Part shown: positions 21,602 through 33,750 of the stretch, piece after piece
Position numbering within the stretch: position 1 is the stretch's first letter
How the letters are laid out: every line of letters starts with the position of its first letter
From: Fragilaria radians
Taxonomy: Eukaryota > Bacillariophyta > Fragilariophyceae > Fragilariales > Fragilariaceae
Direction of reading: 5' to 3'
Length of the DNA stretch: 64,000 bases
Assembly (NCBI GenBank): GCA_900642245.1
Contig: CAAAJI010000012.1
Location: 149,317 to 213,316, forward strand
Notes under the pieces: generated by a model
Told to the model about the DNA's origin: nothing
Seen by the model: only the letters and a program-made list of their open reading frames with translations
Databases searched by the model: none
Position numbers and translations under genes: made by a program

Positions 21602-23852
21602 TCAGGTTTGGCCTGCGTAGGACATAGTTAACTTGCTCTCCGTCATCAATCTGTAAATGTCAGAACCTAGAAACCAGATAGCAGCGCTTTCCTCCAATGC
21701 AGCTTTTTTCCGATAATGAGTTCTGCCTTTTTTTTCATGGCTATGGAAGTTTCTCTGATATGGACTCTTCAATGGTTCCATCATGGGGCTCTGAGGGCGT
21801 AATCCAAAGTGGCTTTTTAAGGTTCGTAAATATTCTTGGGTTTTCGGTTCTGTCCATTCCGAAACAAGTTCTTGGGCCGATAGCATTCTTCCAGATTTTG
21901 CATGCATTTGAGCTCCATCAATGGCATCCGAAGACACATTCCGTCTATTCTTTTGCTCAGTCCACGCTTTGTCTATGATGTTAGACACACGCAATCTCGA
22001 TGCCATGTCGTCCACGAAAGTTCGGACATCATCTTCAGAGCTGGCCTGATTACTAGCTCTAGCCATGCGAATCCATGTGTAAGTTTCCGGGGGAGGTGCT
22101 TTTGCAATGGCAACAAACCAAAGATATTTACTTAGAGACGAAACATGAAATATAGTTAGCTGGTCTTCTTCTTTGGATCGAAATGTCATGGCAGGACCCA
22201 TCTCATTTGGATGCACTTCATTTCGCAGAATAGTTGTTAATTCACGCCATTCTGTAAGTGGCCAAGATTGATTCGCATAGGGTCCTGGGCTTGAGGCAGA
22301 ATCGGCATCTGGAGTAGTGAAGGCATCTTCATCCCGAAATCCCAAGATACGTGACGAAAGACTTCCGGCAGAAGATGATGAACGAGTCAAGCTAATTGAG
22401 GACCGAAGATACGTGGCAGGCCAAGAATCGCCTGAAATATCGCCGTAAACTATACAAAGAGCCAAAGCTGTTTCACTCTTGCGCAGAAAATCTAAAATTT
22501 GACTATCATAGTCAAAAGTAACAGGAGAAGTGCTTCCCAAACGAGAAGGGTCAAATCCATAGACTTGACTTGCGCTTTCTCGAAGGCGATCAAAGTAAAG
22601 AGGAAGGATTGAGAGGAGTTCAGAGTGTGCAATCTCAAAGAATTCATGGAGCTTGGTTTTAAGTTCTATGGCCTCCAAAACAATTTTCATGCGGCGAAGC
22701 GGTAAAATGGTGTCTCTAAATCTTTGAAAAATTGAAGAAGGAAGTGTGAGTAATGTTTGCTAGAACGACGGCTTGTCAGAAGGTAGATCAAATGCAGTCA
22801 TAACAAGTGCTTTTTGTCCGCGATTTTGTATATGCATATTTGATTTGAGACAAGTCTATGGAAAAGCTAGATACCTTGCCTCACAGTATAAAATGCAAAT
22901 GAAGTCAAGAGATCGAAAACCGATTAACTTACCGACATTCTTGCAGGCTAAAACAAGCATCACATAGCCATAGCCATAGCTGTATTTCTTTCTGGAGGGT
23001 TGTAATCAAGGGTGTTATCTTTTTAAATTGAAGCAAATTTGATGCAATCTCCTGCATACTCGAATGAATCTTCTTCAGGGATCTTGAGGATTGACATTTT
23101 AACATTTGTATCCTCAGTGCTGTCCACCGTCGCAGTTCTCTCAAATGGACAGTCAATGACGTTGCCGTTGAAACATGATGGATACGGCTTGCTTCGCTTT
23201 TGACTCCTCCTTGATTATCAAGTAAGATAAATGGATCACATAAAATCTGTTCCACTACTCCCAAATCTTTAGCAATCTTAGTATACAAACTTTTAAGATT
23301 TATCAATGCTTTCTTGCTACAATGATCGTAAGCGGCCATGACTTCGGCGGCTGCTAGGAGTAAAAATGGCGAAGTATATGTTTCCCATGAGCCTTGCAAC
23401 ACTGGTATCGAGTATCCTAGTGAAGATGAAGTTAACGAACCTGAGCTACTTGACGAATCGTCACTTGATATGAATTGATTTGACATCAACATTGCAGCTG
23501 CTGCGACGCTACTGGAGGTTGGATCTGCCAGCTTCTCATAAAAAGATGGCAGTATCTCCTCCATCCTAATCATGAGGAGCGTCAGAAGAGGCGTTTCTGG
23601 AATAGTCGCCACCTTTGGTTTGGGATTCGAACTTGGACTTGACATATTCGGTGTCATTATCCATGATTTGACAAATGCGCTCATTGACGTAGCAGCTGTC
23701 TCTGAGGGACCTATAAGTAGTCGGCGAGGCCTATTCTGTTCAGGCGGCGAATGCGATGAAGATGCTAAACTATTCTTTCGTCGAGGCGACAGCGACCGCG
23801 CTCTGGTAGATAACATATTGGACCACCGCTTTCCCTTTGCTACGTTTGCCAT
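21602..23852 (-). CDS. KICSTOR subunit KICS2 (C12orf66)-like protein, two exons
   Basis: Exons 23852-22933 and 22715-21602 join with a GT-AG intron (217 bp, GTAAGT donor, TTTAG acceptor) to give 677 residues. The N-terminal ~60 residues are basic and Ser-rich. The rest is mainly helical. Several segments line up in order with the metazoan KICS2/C12orf66 family: a LLLAAAEVMAAYDHC helix; EIQLWLWLCDACFSLQEC followed by a second helix; LLSILPLYFDRL; QILDFLRKSETALALCIVYGD; and a late W-containing segment ending in a YLWFVAIAK strand. In animals KICS2 belongs to KICSTOR, which tethers GATOR1 to lysosomes and restrains TORC1 when nutrients are low. The match is by eye and weak at residue level. Ser-rich insertions make the protein longer than the ~445-residue animal form. 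Confidence 0.45.
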
Positions 23853-24202
23853 AATGATGTTTGGATATTGTCAAGGAAAATGGTTTATCGCAAAGTGTAA
23901 GGGATGTTTTCTTCACACGAACTGCGTTGAATTGGCCTATTCTTTCATCACATAGACTTGTTTCATAATTACCGGGTCAGGAATAATGCTACAAGTAGAA
24001 TTGTTTTTGATCTTACTGAAGGGAAGAATTGTTCTAAAAGTGTGGAATTGTAAAATGTAAGGTAGAGACAAGGTTCCAGGTTATGAGACAGACCAACAAA
24101 TATGATAAACCAATGTGCAAGTACAATATGTCAAAGCTACTACACTAAAGGTGAGAAGTCGTTTTTTACAAAAAATGACCATATCCCTGTAGTTTCCTAA
24201 CG
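23853..24202. promoter_or_regulatory. Divergent intergenic region
   Basis: This 350-bp region separates the starts of the KICS2-like (minus) and FHA-RING (plus) genes, so it must hold both promoters. I see no recognisable site. Confidence 0.4.
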
Positions 24203-24991
24203 ATGCACGTTGTAACATTGATTCCGTTGTTGGATGTTGAAGACGAATCAGATAATCGTCCAGCTCTTCATCTCCATCAAAATATACCGATAGTTATTGG
24301 CCGAAGCATCTTCAACTCGGCCATTCAACCGAAGCATGTCTCTCGAGAATTAATAGAGGTTGTATGGAAAAATGGCACGTTACGCATCAAAGCTCTCAAA
24401 GATATCCATTTTGTAAGAGTAAAAAATGAGCCTCTTATTCAAGAGGCAGTCTTAATGAATGATGATATCATATCCCTATGGAATGACAAGTACAGCTACA
24501 AAGTGCGATATCATATCCATGACAAACAAGGTTTACCAATATCTTCGAATGCACGGCGCAAGCTGACAGACCACTTGACTTGTCCTATTTGCTTGGAAAT
24601 ATTGACAGATGTCGTAATAATTGTTCCATGCGGACACAAATTTTGTCGTAAGTGTTGCTCAAGAAAAGATTGTGCGACCTGTCGAGCACCCGTTCAATCA
24701 ATACTTGAAGACAAGTATATGAATGAATTAATCATAGATCTCGTACATGAGAAATGTCTTGATCCCGAGGACAGCGATGCTTACTTACAACGAGTGGAGG
24801 TTAAGGTAAGAAACTGCTTATTCCCGATATGAATCTATATACCATAATGTCATGTCTCTCATTCACACCCTTTTATTTCGACCAAGAGGTCACATGGTGA
24901 AATTTCCGATTCGGACCAGAGGCGTAAAAGAATGAAAATTTCAATGGCAAACGCTATATATTGTAGTTCGGATGTTATTCTTTTAACATGA
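24203..24991 (+). CDS. FHA-RING protein, probable E3 ubiquitin ligase
   Basis: Exon 1 is 24203-24805 and the likely exon 2 is 24887-24991 (GTAAGA donor, CCAAG acceptor, phase 0), giving 235 residues. Without splicing the frame stops at 24832 with 209 residues. Residues ~28-95 look like an FHA phosphothreonine-binding domain (VIGRS, then KHVSREL, then LMNDDIISLW). Residues ~127-165 are a C3HC4 RING finger (CPICLEIL, VPCGHKFCRKC, CATCRAPV). This order is that of CHFR/RNF8-like ligases, which couple phospho-signals to ubiquitination, but the protein is much shorter than CHFR. Exon 2 adds a basic, possibly nuclear-localising segment (DQRRKRMK). The 3' end is uncertain; see the open frames after 24991. 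Confidence 0.75.
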
Positions 24992-25262
24992 AAGATGCAT
25001 GATATAACAAGGTTTCCCGAGGGAAGGATTCCTAGAGCATGTCTCTTAGTTAAGAACCAAGTGTTGAAGGGAACCAATCCGTTAGCAACGTCACCTTAGA
25101 AAGGGATTACCTACAAGCATGCATCAAGCTTATGCAATCAAGCTCAAACAACACACCAACATGTTACCGCATAAGAGAACGATTCTTGAATTGGGACATC
25201 TACCGGACTGCAACATCACACCTTGCATTGTGCAACCGTAGAGGTTACGAATAGCAAGACAC
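24992..25262 (+). other. Possible further coding remnant downstream of the FHA-RING gene
   Basis: After the TGA at 24989-24991 the same frame stays open for 37 codons (to 25098). A second frame (about 25053-25253) reads a protein-like stretch including DYLQACIKLMQSS and RIRERFLNWDIYRTA. No convincing splice sites join them to the RING gene. They could be missed exons or a decayed C-terminus. Confidence 0.25.
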
Positions 25263-26325
25263 TCAAGCTGGAAGGATATGTATATCTCCCTGGTTCCGTC
25301 ACCTAAGTGACATTATTCCGCCTGAGGAATTCAATTTAAAACTCCATTCATTCAACGTTATTCAGATTAATTTTAAAAATATTACTAGGATGCCATTTTG
25401 TGTCATAAATATTTGGAGCTTTCCTTCATCATTAACATGAAAGGAATGGCGGAAAAAACTTCAGAATGTTATTCAATTCTGCCTACGATATGTATTAACC
25501 TGTATAGACTTTACAATAAGCAATCTTCTTTCTAAGAGCATATTCATTGACTTTTAGTTTTTATCAAATGCATTATCAATCAATAGAAATAAACCAGCGA
25601 TTCAGACTTTTGACATAACATTTGGATCATTCTATACCACAGTGATATGTGGCAATAATGAGAATCATTAATGTTGAGAGGAAAAGAGATGATGAGTAGT
25701 AATAAAGGTATGAATAAGTTAATCAGCAATCAATTGCATTTCATCTGAAGTTAGAGTCCAGTGTGAGAAAGAAATGATGATTTTCGGGTATATTCAAGAA
25801 AGAAAACTTAATGCATTTAAAAATTTGAAGATATTACAACCTGGTGGCAAAACATTAGAACAATTCAATTTAGGCGTCTCATGGAAAATGTGGGAGTTAG
25901 AATTTGAAGCGTTTGTAAAACTAGGATTTACGATTTGAAGAACTTTATGTTTGTTAGACCCTTTCTTCGCCTTCAAGCCCTCTCTCAAGCCCTTGATCAG
26001 TTGATTCTTACCGGAAATAAGTCAGCAATGTCGCTTCCTGCAATTCAAGCAAATGCAGAATATATAGATATTCTAGTTGGTTTTGCTTTCACGGAGAGCA
26101 GAGTTTACTGCTGACACATTTTCCCTGTAATGATAACCATGTAAATGCTTTCTTAAGGTATAGTAAACATTTGAAGACGTACAATTATTCAAATCAAATG
26201 TATCTCAATACAAGATGCAACTAAGCAATCAATAATGATATGAGCATAATACCTTCGCCTTCTGCTCTATGTTGAGTGACAAATAGGCAAAATCAAAAGT
26301 TATAATCTAACTTCGACTATTTCTA
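25263..26325. other. Intergenic DNA, no gene seen
   Basis: AT-rich sequence with no supported coding frame or structured RNA. Confidence 0.45.
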
Positions 26326-26329
26326 TTTC

Positions 26330-26840
26330 ATTCTTGTGTATGCTTAAAACTTCTCTTACAGAGATAACTAAACATCTCTTGAAGATATGGTCAAACTTCT
26401 CTTGCAGAAATGTTCAATCTTGTGCCTGCACCTTCACTTGAAGAGTTCGGAGTGGCTCTTCAACTACCAATAAGGGCAAGTTGGGAGTAGAGCTTCAACT
26501 CCCATGGTATGTTGGTTTTGTAAACTGATCTAATTTACATCATGGTAATTTTCCGTCTAGATAGATTGTTTCTGGAAGATGATCCCATTTTACAAGCAAT
26601 ATTTAGTCATCACTAAAATTGTCTGATTATTCACTTTCATCCAAAATTGTGGAAGGCATTAAAAGGACAGGTAACTAGTAACTGTCAAGGACTAGATGTG
26701 CAAATGCAAGAATATCAGAATTCTATTACTGTTTATTTGTACTAACAATAAATGGAAGTCTCCATTACCGATTCACAACTAAAATATTAGACTTGACATT
26801 GCTCATAAACTATAGTACTAGGTATTTTCTTCTTGATGTA
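26330..26840 (+). repeat. LTR-like dispersed repeat, copy 2
   Basis: This segment matches 59490-60020 in order and orientation: CTTCTCTTG..., TCAACT..CAATAAGG.AAGTTGG, a GTAACT.TC..TAGATG block, GAAGTCTCC.TTACC, and a tail ATTGCT..TA.AACTAT..T.CTAGGTATTTTCTTCTTGAT corresponding to the copy-4 tail. It is more diverged than copies 1 and 4. No coding remnant is attached. Confidence 0.5.
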
Positions 26841-27654
26841 TACGTCTATATATGCCACCTTCTGTCATCACATTATTCATTTTGCTGCATTTCAATTTGA
26901 TATGAGTAACCACGCTACATGTATGCTTTACTTCCTGCTGAAAAAGAAGTAATTGTTTATCCAATTCAAACAGTCCAATGTATTTTGAGGCCTGATAAGC
27001 TGAGTCATACCTCTTTACTGATAGTAGCTCAAAAAATATGAACATCTTTCTGATTGTACATAATGTATAGTCAACATGGAATCTATATGCCTGACAATGC
27101 AAGCCAGTGAATATATATATGCGTACCATTACCTAGATCATTGTAACATTCAGTGGAAATCGGAGACCTTGATGATGACCATACTCTTGTGATTGGGCTT
27201 TCACAATGTTTATTACTATCATGAAAGACAAGAAATAAGAGATTTATTAAAGGAAAGTGAAATTGTTGTATTGAAGTCAAAAATGCATGCACTGCGATAC
27301 CACCCAACATCATATGAATAGTTGTTGCTTGATTTCTCATTCTTGTTTTATGATAATCGAAACAATTTCTGCAGCACAGCACTCTCCATTTCCAATGTAC
27401 AAAGATATATCTACCACGAACACAGATTATGAATAACTTGTATGCTTCATTCATAGATCATGATTCTCTTTTTTCGCCTTATATTACATACAGCAAACCT
27501 TAAAGTATTACTTGGCAGTAAATGCTATTAGTTCTTTCCATCAAAGGTCTCGCAAACTATTTTTAAACGTCGTTGGAAGACAATTTTCCTAGTGTGAGAT
27601 TTATTGTGTTAGTTGTTGCAATACGTTTACTTTTAAATGTAGAATCAATGGAAT
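26841..27654. other. Intergenic DNA, no gene seen
   Basis: AT-rich. Minus-strand frames of 100-123 codons at 26818-27454 overlap the repeat edge, have no domain, and look like chance. Confidence 0.4.
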
Positions 27655-28137
27655 ATGGAATTTGACTTACATGTACGTTGCAATACCATAGAGTGGTCGC
27701 AAAACAAAACGTGGAGAATGAGCAGCGAAAATGATGCCAGATTAAATCATGAGAAATTCATCAAGTCTCTCGAAAAGTATGCCTATTTATCGCCAAATGA
27801 AGTATGGATCGAAATGGCTGACGAATTAGGATGGGATGTGGAAGAAGTGAGGTCGTATGCATTTCAATATTTGATCGCGATGCAATCGTTGGAAGACTCT
27901 GAAGAATATACGATTGGTCCCGAACCAAATGATGAATGGACTTTAGACGAAATCATATTGCTTGAAGCCCTATTAGTTCAGCATAGGTCGGAAATCAAAG
28001 TAAAGAGTGACTCTTTCAACTGCACTCCTTGGGAAGAAAAAATTGCTGCCCAAATTCCGGGAAAGACGGCGCAACAAGTACGAGCCATGTTCGAATCAGA
28101 ATATTCCGAGTCACAAAATGGCCGTACCAACAGGTAG
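27655..28137 (+). CDS. Small Myb/SANT-like protein
   Basis: A 160-residue protein from the ATG at 27655. An ATG at 27648 is out of frame, and an internal ATG at 27718 would give 139 residues. The C-terminal half holds a Myb/SANT-like repeat: EWTLDEIILLEALL (first helix with its Trp), then TPWEEKIAAQIPGKTAQQVRAMFE (second and third helices). A weaker first repeat is visible at about residues 30-75 (HEKFIKSLEKYAYL, then WIEMADELGWDVEEVRSYAFQYL). Proteins of this shape bind DNA or chromatin. No activation or other domain is present and no intron is visible. A broken inverted copy lies at 8530-8935, so this is the intact member of a duplicated pair. Confidence 0.7.
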   Translation: MEFDLHVRCNTIEWSQNKTWRMSSENDARLNHEKFIKSLEKYAYLSPNEVWIEMADELGWDVEEVRSYAFQYLIAMQSLEDSEEYTIGPEPNDEWTLDEIILLEALLVQHRSEIKVKSDSFNCTPWEEKIAAQIPGKTAQQVRAMFESEYSESQNGRTNR

Positions 28138-28302
28138 AGTTGACTATGAGTATTTGTATTTAAATTTGATTTGTGAAAGATAGCATCAAAAGGATCAATT
28201 GTTCATAATGAGTTAACCGGTCATGGATAAGTAATCAAAGTTGTCGCCTAAGGTAATTGTATCCTTGTTGAAGACATTTGAGATGTCTTCAATTGGAAAC
28301 CA

Positions 28303-28520
28303 CTGCCATAGGCAGCGTTACAAAGTGCTGCTTCTGCCTGCAAAGAGCCTACTCCTTCATTAACATCCATCAGTGCATTGAAGATCCAAGTGAAATCTAA
28401 TGATTCTGCAAAAACATGTCAGATAATACAATGTAAATGATGTTACGTCAAGAAGAGGATCTTACCTTTGGCTTAGTGTAACCTTTATAATATCACTTAC
28501 CTTCTAATAACAAAGTGTAA
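28303..28520 (+). repeat. 5' LTR of the Ty3/gypsy element
   Basis: A direct repeat of 33391-33580, about 90% identical by eye over the aligned part. It starts at CTGCCATAGGCAGCG and includes the shared block AAGAAGAGGATCTTACCTTT near the end. This copy carries an extra 20 bp (after CAAAG) that duplicates neighbouring text. The exact 3' end and primer-binding site are unclear. Confidence 0.8.
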
Positions 28521-28539
28521 TTCTCAAAACCCTTATGTC

Positions 28540-30140
28540 CAGAGGTGGGAAAAAAAATTAAAAATTGGAATTAATTAACCGTGAATGCATTATTTTGGAG
28601 AATTCTCAATGTCAATAATTGATTTTAGCAAAACTTTTCCGTAAATTTATTTTCAATTAATTGTTTCTCACCCATAAATGCAATGAAACAATGTCAACCC
28701 TGACTATCAAGCCAAAGGAAATGATTGAGTACTTCTTCAATCAATGCGATGACAAAACTGCTTTCTATGCAAGAATCCAAAGTGTGGGGGGAAGGTGAAG
28801 CAAAAAAAACACCGGGTACACCAGTTTGAAAAATCACCTGAGATCATGCATCAGTTAAGACTTTGAGCAGATAAATTTGGATATTGTAAAATCGTGCAAG
28901 CAAAAAGGACGCTTAGACTCTTATCGCTTTGTCAATGAAAGAGAGAGAGAAGTCTTAAAGATTTTAAATGGGATTGTGTACTTGGAATCAACCACTAAAG
29001 AGATTGATAATGAAATCACTTGACACATATTCAGCAAGACTCTACAAGAATATATCCTCTTGTGGACACCACTTGTAGAGAAAGCTATTGCAGAACAACA
29101 TCCAGATTACTATTTGATGGATGGACTGCTGGAACTGTCCATTATGTTGCATTATTTGCATCATATGTAAAGAATGCTGGCATTCCAAAAGAACATCTAT
29201 TTTCATTGGCTCCTTTGAGAAAAGAGGAACATCTGGGTGCACAACAGCATATTGAAGCAACATTGGCACTGTATTCCAATACATTAAGTAATGTTGTGGC
29301 TCTCATTGCAGCTAACTGTAACATTAACAGGAAATATCACTTGGCAATTCCCCTGTTAGGATGTGCAAATCACCACTTCAACTTAGCAGTGAACAAATGG
29401 ATTAGTGATTAACCAAGGTATTATCAATTGTTGGAAAAAATACATGGTCTCGTGATGCAATTGTGTAACTTGAAAAATGCAGCTAGGCTTTGAGTCTTAA
29501 CATCTCATTGTGCAATAAAGAAGAATGTGATAAGATGGTCATCAAAGTACAACATGGCAAAAAGATACATATAGCTAGAGCCTCACATCAAGAATATTCG
29601 GGAAATTGAAGATATGGTTCCAGCAAATCATGAGTGCTGAGATTTGGCTGATCTAATTATACATCTTTCAAAATTTCAAAGTATCACAAAAAGTTTTCAG
29701 GTGCAACAATGCTCCCCACTCACGATTTGCGAAGTTTTTGATGCAATAATATAGCATCCTGATATGGATTATTATTTAGCTCCAACCTCTGACATTGTGA
29801 ACAACAATTTTGAGTCAGGACTTACCAATGCACTTGAGAGGAATCATTTGAGTTTGACAAGATCTATTGAAGACTTTGTCATCCTTGCCATGAGAGGGAA
29901 CTGGAATCTCAACACTGCAAAATGGGTACTTTGAGGAACTATAGGAACATAAGTGTGTTCAATTAGACAATGAACAAGATTCATGTATTGATTGTTCATC
30001 TTGTATTGCAACCTCAAATACTGTTGAACATTTGTTCAGTACATGCAAACATGCTCTCACAGATCAACAAAAAGGTATGTCACCAATAAAGTTTGAGGCC
30101 TTGCTTTTCTTGGAAGTAAATCGAGAAATGTGGTATTTGA
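28540..30140 (+). mobile_element. Broken hAT DNA transposon nested in the retroelement leader
   Basis: Starts with CAGAGGTGGG at 28540, the usual form of a hAT terminal repeat. A BED-type zinc-finger remnant follows at ~28720-28850. The core is a 130-codon open piece at 29020-29412 with LLFDGWTAGTVHYVALFA, typical of hAT transposases. A dimerisation-domain remnant at ~30005-30130 reads NTVEHLFSTCKHAL then MSPIKFEALLFLEVN. Stops and frameshifts interrupt it throughout. I find no matching 3' terminal repeat before gag starts at about 30143, so the 3' end appears lost. Confidence 0.75.
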
Positions 30141-33100
30141 CTATGGCTACAATCGCGATGAAAAACAAGGAACCAAGGGAGATGGTATCACTTTCACTTG
30201 CTTAATTAACCAAGGCCATGGACATGAAGGTTTGCAACATACTAGATTTGATGCTCAGATCTACCTGATGACAAGGACACCGCCAAGATCCATATCAAGC
30301 ACTTTGATACAGGAACAGCTGAGAATTGGCTTGAATTCCTTCAATCTTTCAAGTCTCTTGTTCAGATGAAAGGATGGCTTCAAGGAGCAGGAGTTGGCCC
30401 CACAATCTTCAGGAAGCCCATGCTAGCAACAATGGGGCTCAGACACTTGCCCGTGCCTTTGCCTGTCTGGATACCATGACTGCAGACATTTGTGTCCTCC
30501 AACCTGACAAGGCAATCAAGAAACTCATCCAAGAGTTCCGAAAAACAGAGAACCTTTCCGTAAACCACTACGTCAATAGGCTACGGGTACTAAACAACTA
30601 CCTATCCTTCCTACCAGTCAACTTTGCACCCCATTCTACGTCAGAAATTCGTGACATCATCGAGGAAAACTTACAGAAACACTGGAAGAACAAGTACGAA
30701 AATTACTGGGTACTTCACTAGATTGGAAGACCTTGACAGGAAGGGGGAAAAGACCCCCTACAAGCCTAACAACAACACTGATAAGAGTAAAAAAACGAAA
30801 CGGATAGGATTCAGATGATAGGAAGAGAAAATGGAAAGGGAGAAAAAAAATCTATTGACAAGAATGCTTTCCAAGTACTGCACCTTCCACAAATCTAACT
30901 CACATGACACAAGTGAATGTAAGGCCAAGAACAGTCATGGCCTTAGACAAACAAATAAAATAATCAAGAGGTAAATGTTGTTATACCTCTACCTGACAAC
31001 TTCTGCTATGATACTTCAGCTTCAAAAAAGTCTCTTCTCCTCAAATCAATGTTGGATATGGAGACCTCTTCATCTCAGATCATAACCATGGGCACCTTCA
31101 GTCACCAATGGAAGAAGCAAATGTGATCTCTAGTCAGAGAAAAAGCATTGCAGCTCTCATCATGACCAACTCAATTCCAATATCTCTCCCTAAGCACCTA
31201 GCTACCAAGGAAATAAAAATCCTCATTTGTTTTCGAATTAAAGAACAATGGTACAGGGGAACACAAAGCAGTTCATTGCTTACTTGATACTGGACGCTCC
31301 AAAGGATTGATATGTGAAGCCCTTGTTCACCCTACTGAAAAACTGAATCAACAAACCTTGAATTGGAAGACCAAGGAAGGGAATTTTACCACGATTGGTT
31401 CAGCACAGAAAACATTTCACATCCCTGCCTTTACAACTCATTGTGAAGTTACTTCAGTCGCTGAGATCATGCCAGCTCAGACACTCATAAGGTAGTTATG
31501 CGAAGAAACATCATAATGCATCATGTCTTAATCATGGACTTCAAAAATGGCAAGCTGTTGTGGGATGAACGTAAACTTAATTTGGGATGCGATGGCAACC
31601 AATCTGAAGCGCTGCCTGAGCACTCCTCCAGTGGAGTGTCAGCAGTTGAATCAAGGATGGTAACCGTATTGGATACAGGATACAGGAAAATTGATCTTCA
31701 TGATGCTGTACCAACCCACTTATGCAATACCTTGCATAAACTTCTGAGTAAATATCAAACCTTATTTGAAGCCAAGCTGGGGGCCATGCCAGGAGCCCCC
31801 TACAGCATTCCAATTTGTCAGAATGCTAAGCCCTTTGCAACCAAACCATTCAGCATCCCTCTTGTTCATGTTGCAACTGCTAAAACAGATATTACCAGAT
31901 TGGTAGACATTGGAGTCATTACACCAGATGTTGATTCACCATTGGGCTCAACCTGCTCTCCCAAAGAAAGATGGGAATGTCCGGTTTCTAACAGACTTCC
32001 GGAGGCTAAATTCACAGCTTGAGCAACTCCCACATCCCATCCCAAAAATATCCACATTATTACAGGGAATTCCTAAGTTCTTCACGGTATCTTCTTTGGA
32101 CATGAACATGGGATATTACTACACAGTTCTTGAAAAGGCATCCTCAAATACACAGCTTTTGACCGATATTTGCGGCTGCCAATGGGAATCTCAACTGCTC
32201 CAGATGAATTTCAGGTAAGAATGCAAGCCCTTCTTGGTGATCTCCCTTTGTGTGAGTTTATTTGTACAATATACTCGTCTTGAAAGAGATCTCCTTTTCT
32301 CTTCACATGCAAGAGCTTGAGCAAGTCTTTATCCGCCTTAAATCAGCAGGTCTCCAGTTTAATGCAAACGCAAATTTGCTGCTTATTACCAAAGCAAAGG
32401 CATCAATGTCTCATCACGTTACTACACAAGACTATCCACATACATACTGATGCATCCCAATATCAACATGGAGGAGTCACCTCCCAGAATGATATGCTCT
32501 TGCCTTTTACTCCCGCAAACTTAACCACTCCACAATTGAGCAGGAACATCTTTCCATAGTGGGGATTTTACCAAAAAGTAAACTTCCAACAAAAATCCTG
32601 TAGATATGCCATGGTTGAGGTTAATGCGGATCACATTGGTCCTTATTCACAATCTGATCACCCAAATGCAACTAAGTATTATGCATTATGTATCATTGAG
32701 CCAGCATCCTCTTGGATTAAGTTGTCTCCTGCAGCAACTACATGAACAGCATTCGATAACCGGTGGTTGTGTCGCTATCCACGACCCTTTAAGTGTATTT
32801 TTGATCAAGGCAGTTCCTTCACTTGTAGTGAATTCCAAGAGCTACTCTCCTCCTATGGTATTGTTCCAAGCCCAACTACAATTCAAAACCCCCGGTTAAC
32901 TCTATTCTTGAACGCATTCATCAAGTTATTGGTAATATGATTCGTACAAGCAACCTCACAGGCTCACTCTGGGTTGACCTCCTTCCTGCTTTGGCCTTTG
33001 CTATTCGTGGTACATTCCATACCACTCAAAAAACCACACCATGTCAGCTTGTATTTGATAGAGATCTAATTTTGGATGAATCTTTTACAGCAAGCTGGTC

Positions 33101-33390
33101 AGCTATTTTAGCTCATAAACTACGTCAAGCTCAAATTGACAATGATAGAGAGAATCAATCCCTCATTCACCATTCCTATGCTGTGGGTTACATGGTCCTT
33201 ATTAAGCTCAATAAATGTACATTTGCCTAAATTAGCACGCCCTGCAGAAGGACCATATAGGGTAATTAAAGTTCATCGTAATGGCGCTGCTGGAATTCAA
33301 CGTGGTGCTCATGGTGAAACCATTAATATCCGCCACTTAATCCCTTTTCTTGCTCCCTCTTCACTCCCTTTAGATTTTTGGGGAGGGGGG

Positions 33391-33580
33391 CTATACCATA
33401 GGCAGCGCTACAAAGAGCCTACACCTTCATTAACATCCGTCTGTGCATTGAAGATCCAAGGGCAATGTAATGATTCTGCAAACACACGTCAGATGATACA
33501 ACGTATTTGATGTTACATCAAGAAGAGGATCTTACCTTTAGTTTAGTTTAACCTTTATAATATCACTTACTTTCATCATA
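33391..33580 (+). repeat. 3' LTR of the Ty3/gypsy element
   Basis: A direct repeat of 28303-28520. It begins immediately after the polypurine tract at 33376-33390. Its end is only about 170 bp upstream of the next gene's ATG (33751). Confidence 0.8.
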
Positions 33581-33750
33581 AAAAAGATTTTTAATGTATA
33601 CTTGAAAATTATAGGAACCTAAATGGCCTAGTACTATGACCTAAAAATATACCTACTTTTAAGCGACTCAGTTTTATTATGAATTTCTACCTAACACTGT
33701 AGTGGCCTTTTTGCTTCTTTCATTTGTTAGAATTACTTGAAAGTACGACA

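Larger units (their letters stand above)
28303..33580 (+). mobile_element. Decayed Ty3/gypsy LTR retrotransposon
   Basis: Flanked by ~190-220-bp direct repeats. The interior order is gag, zinc knuckle, protease, reverse transcriptase, RNase H, integrase, which is the Ty3/gypsy order. Visible remnants are: gag from about 30143 (FDTGTAENWLEFL in frame near 30290; RLRVLNNYLSFLP); a CCHC-like CTFHKSNSHDTSEC near 30880; a CLLDTGRSK aspartic-protease motif near 31275; RT from ~31770 with PKKDGNVRFLTDFRRLN and SLDMNMGYY; RNase H with HTDASQYQHGG near 32440; and integrase to ~33230. A purine tract (TTTTGGGGAGGGGGG) ends at 33390, exactly before the 3' LTR. Frameshifts and stops break every domain, so it is non-functional. 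A hAT relic sits in its leader. Confidence 0.88.

Noticed and set aside
26818..27454. Minus-strand frames of 103 and 123 codons
   Set aside because: They overlap the end of the LTR-like repeat and carry no domain. Likely chance in AT-rich DNA.
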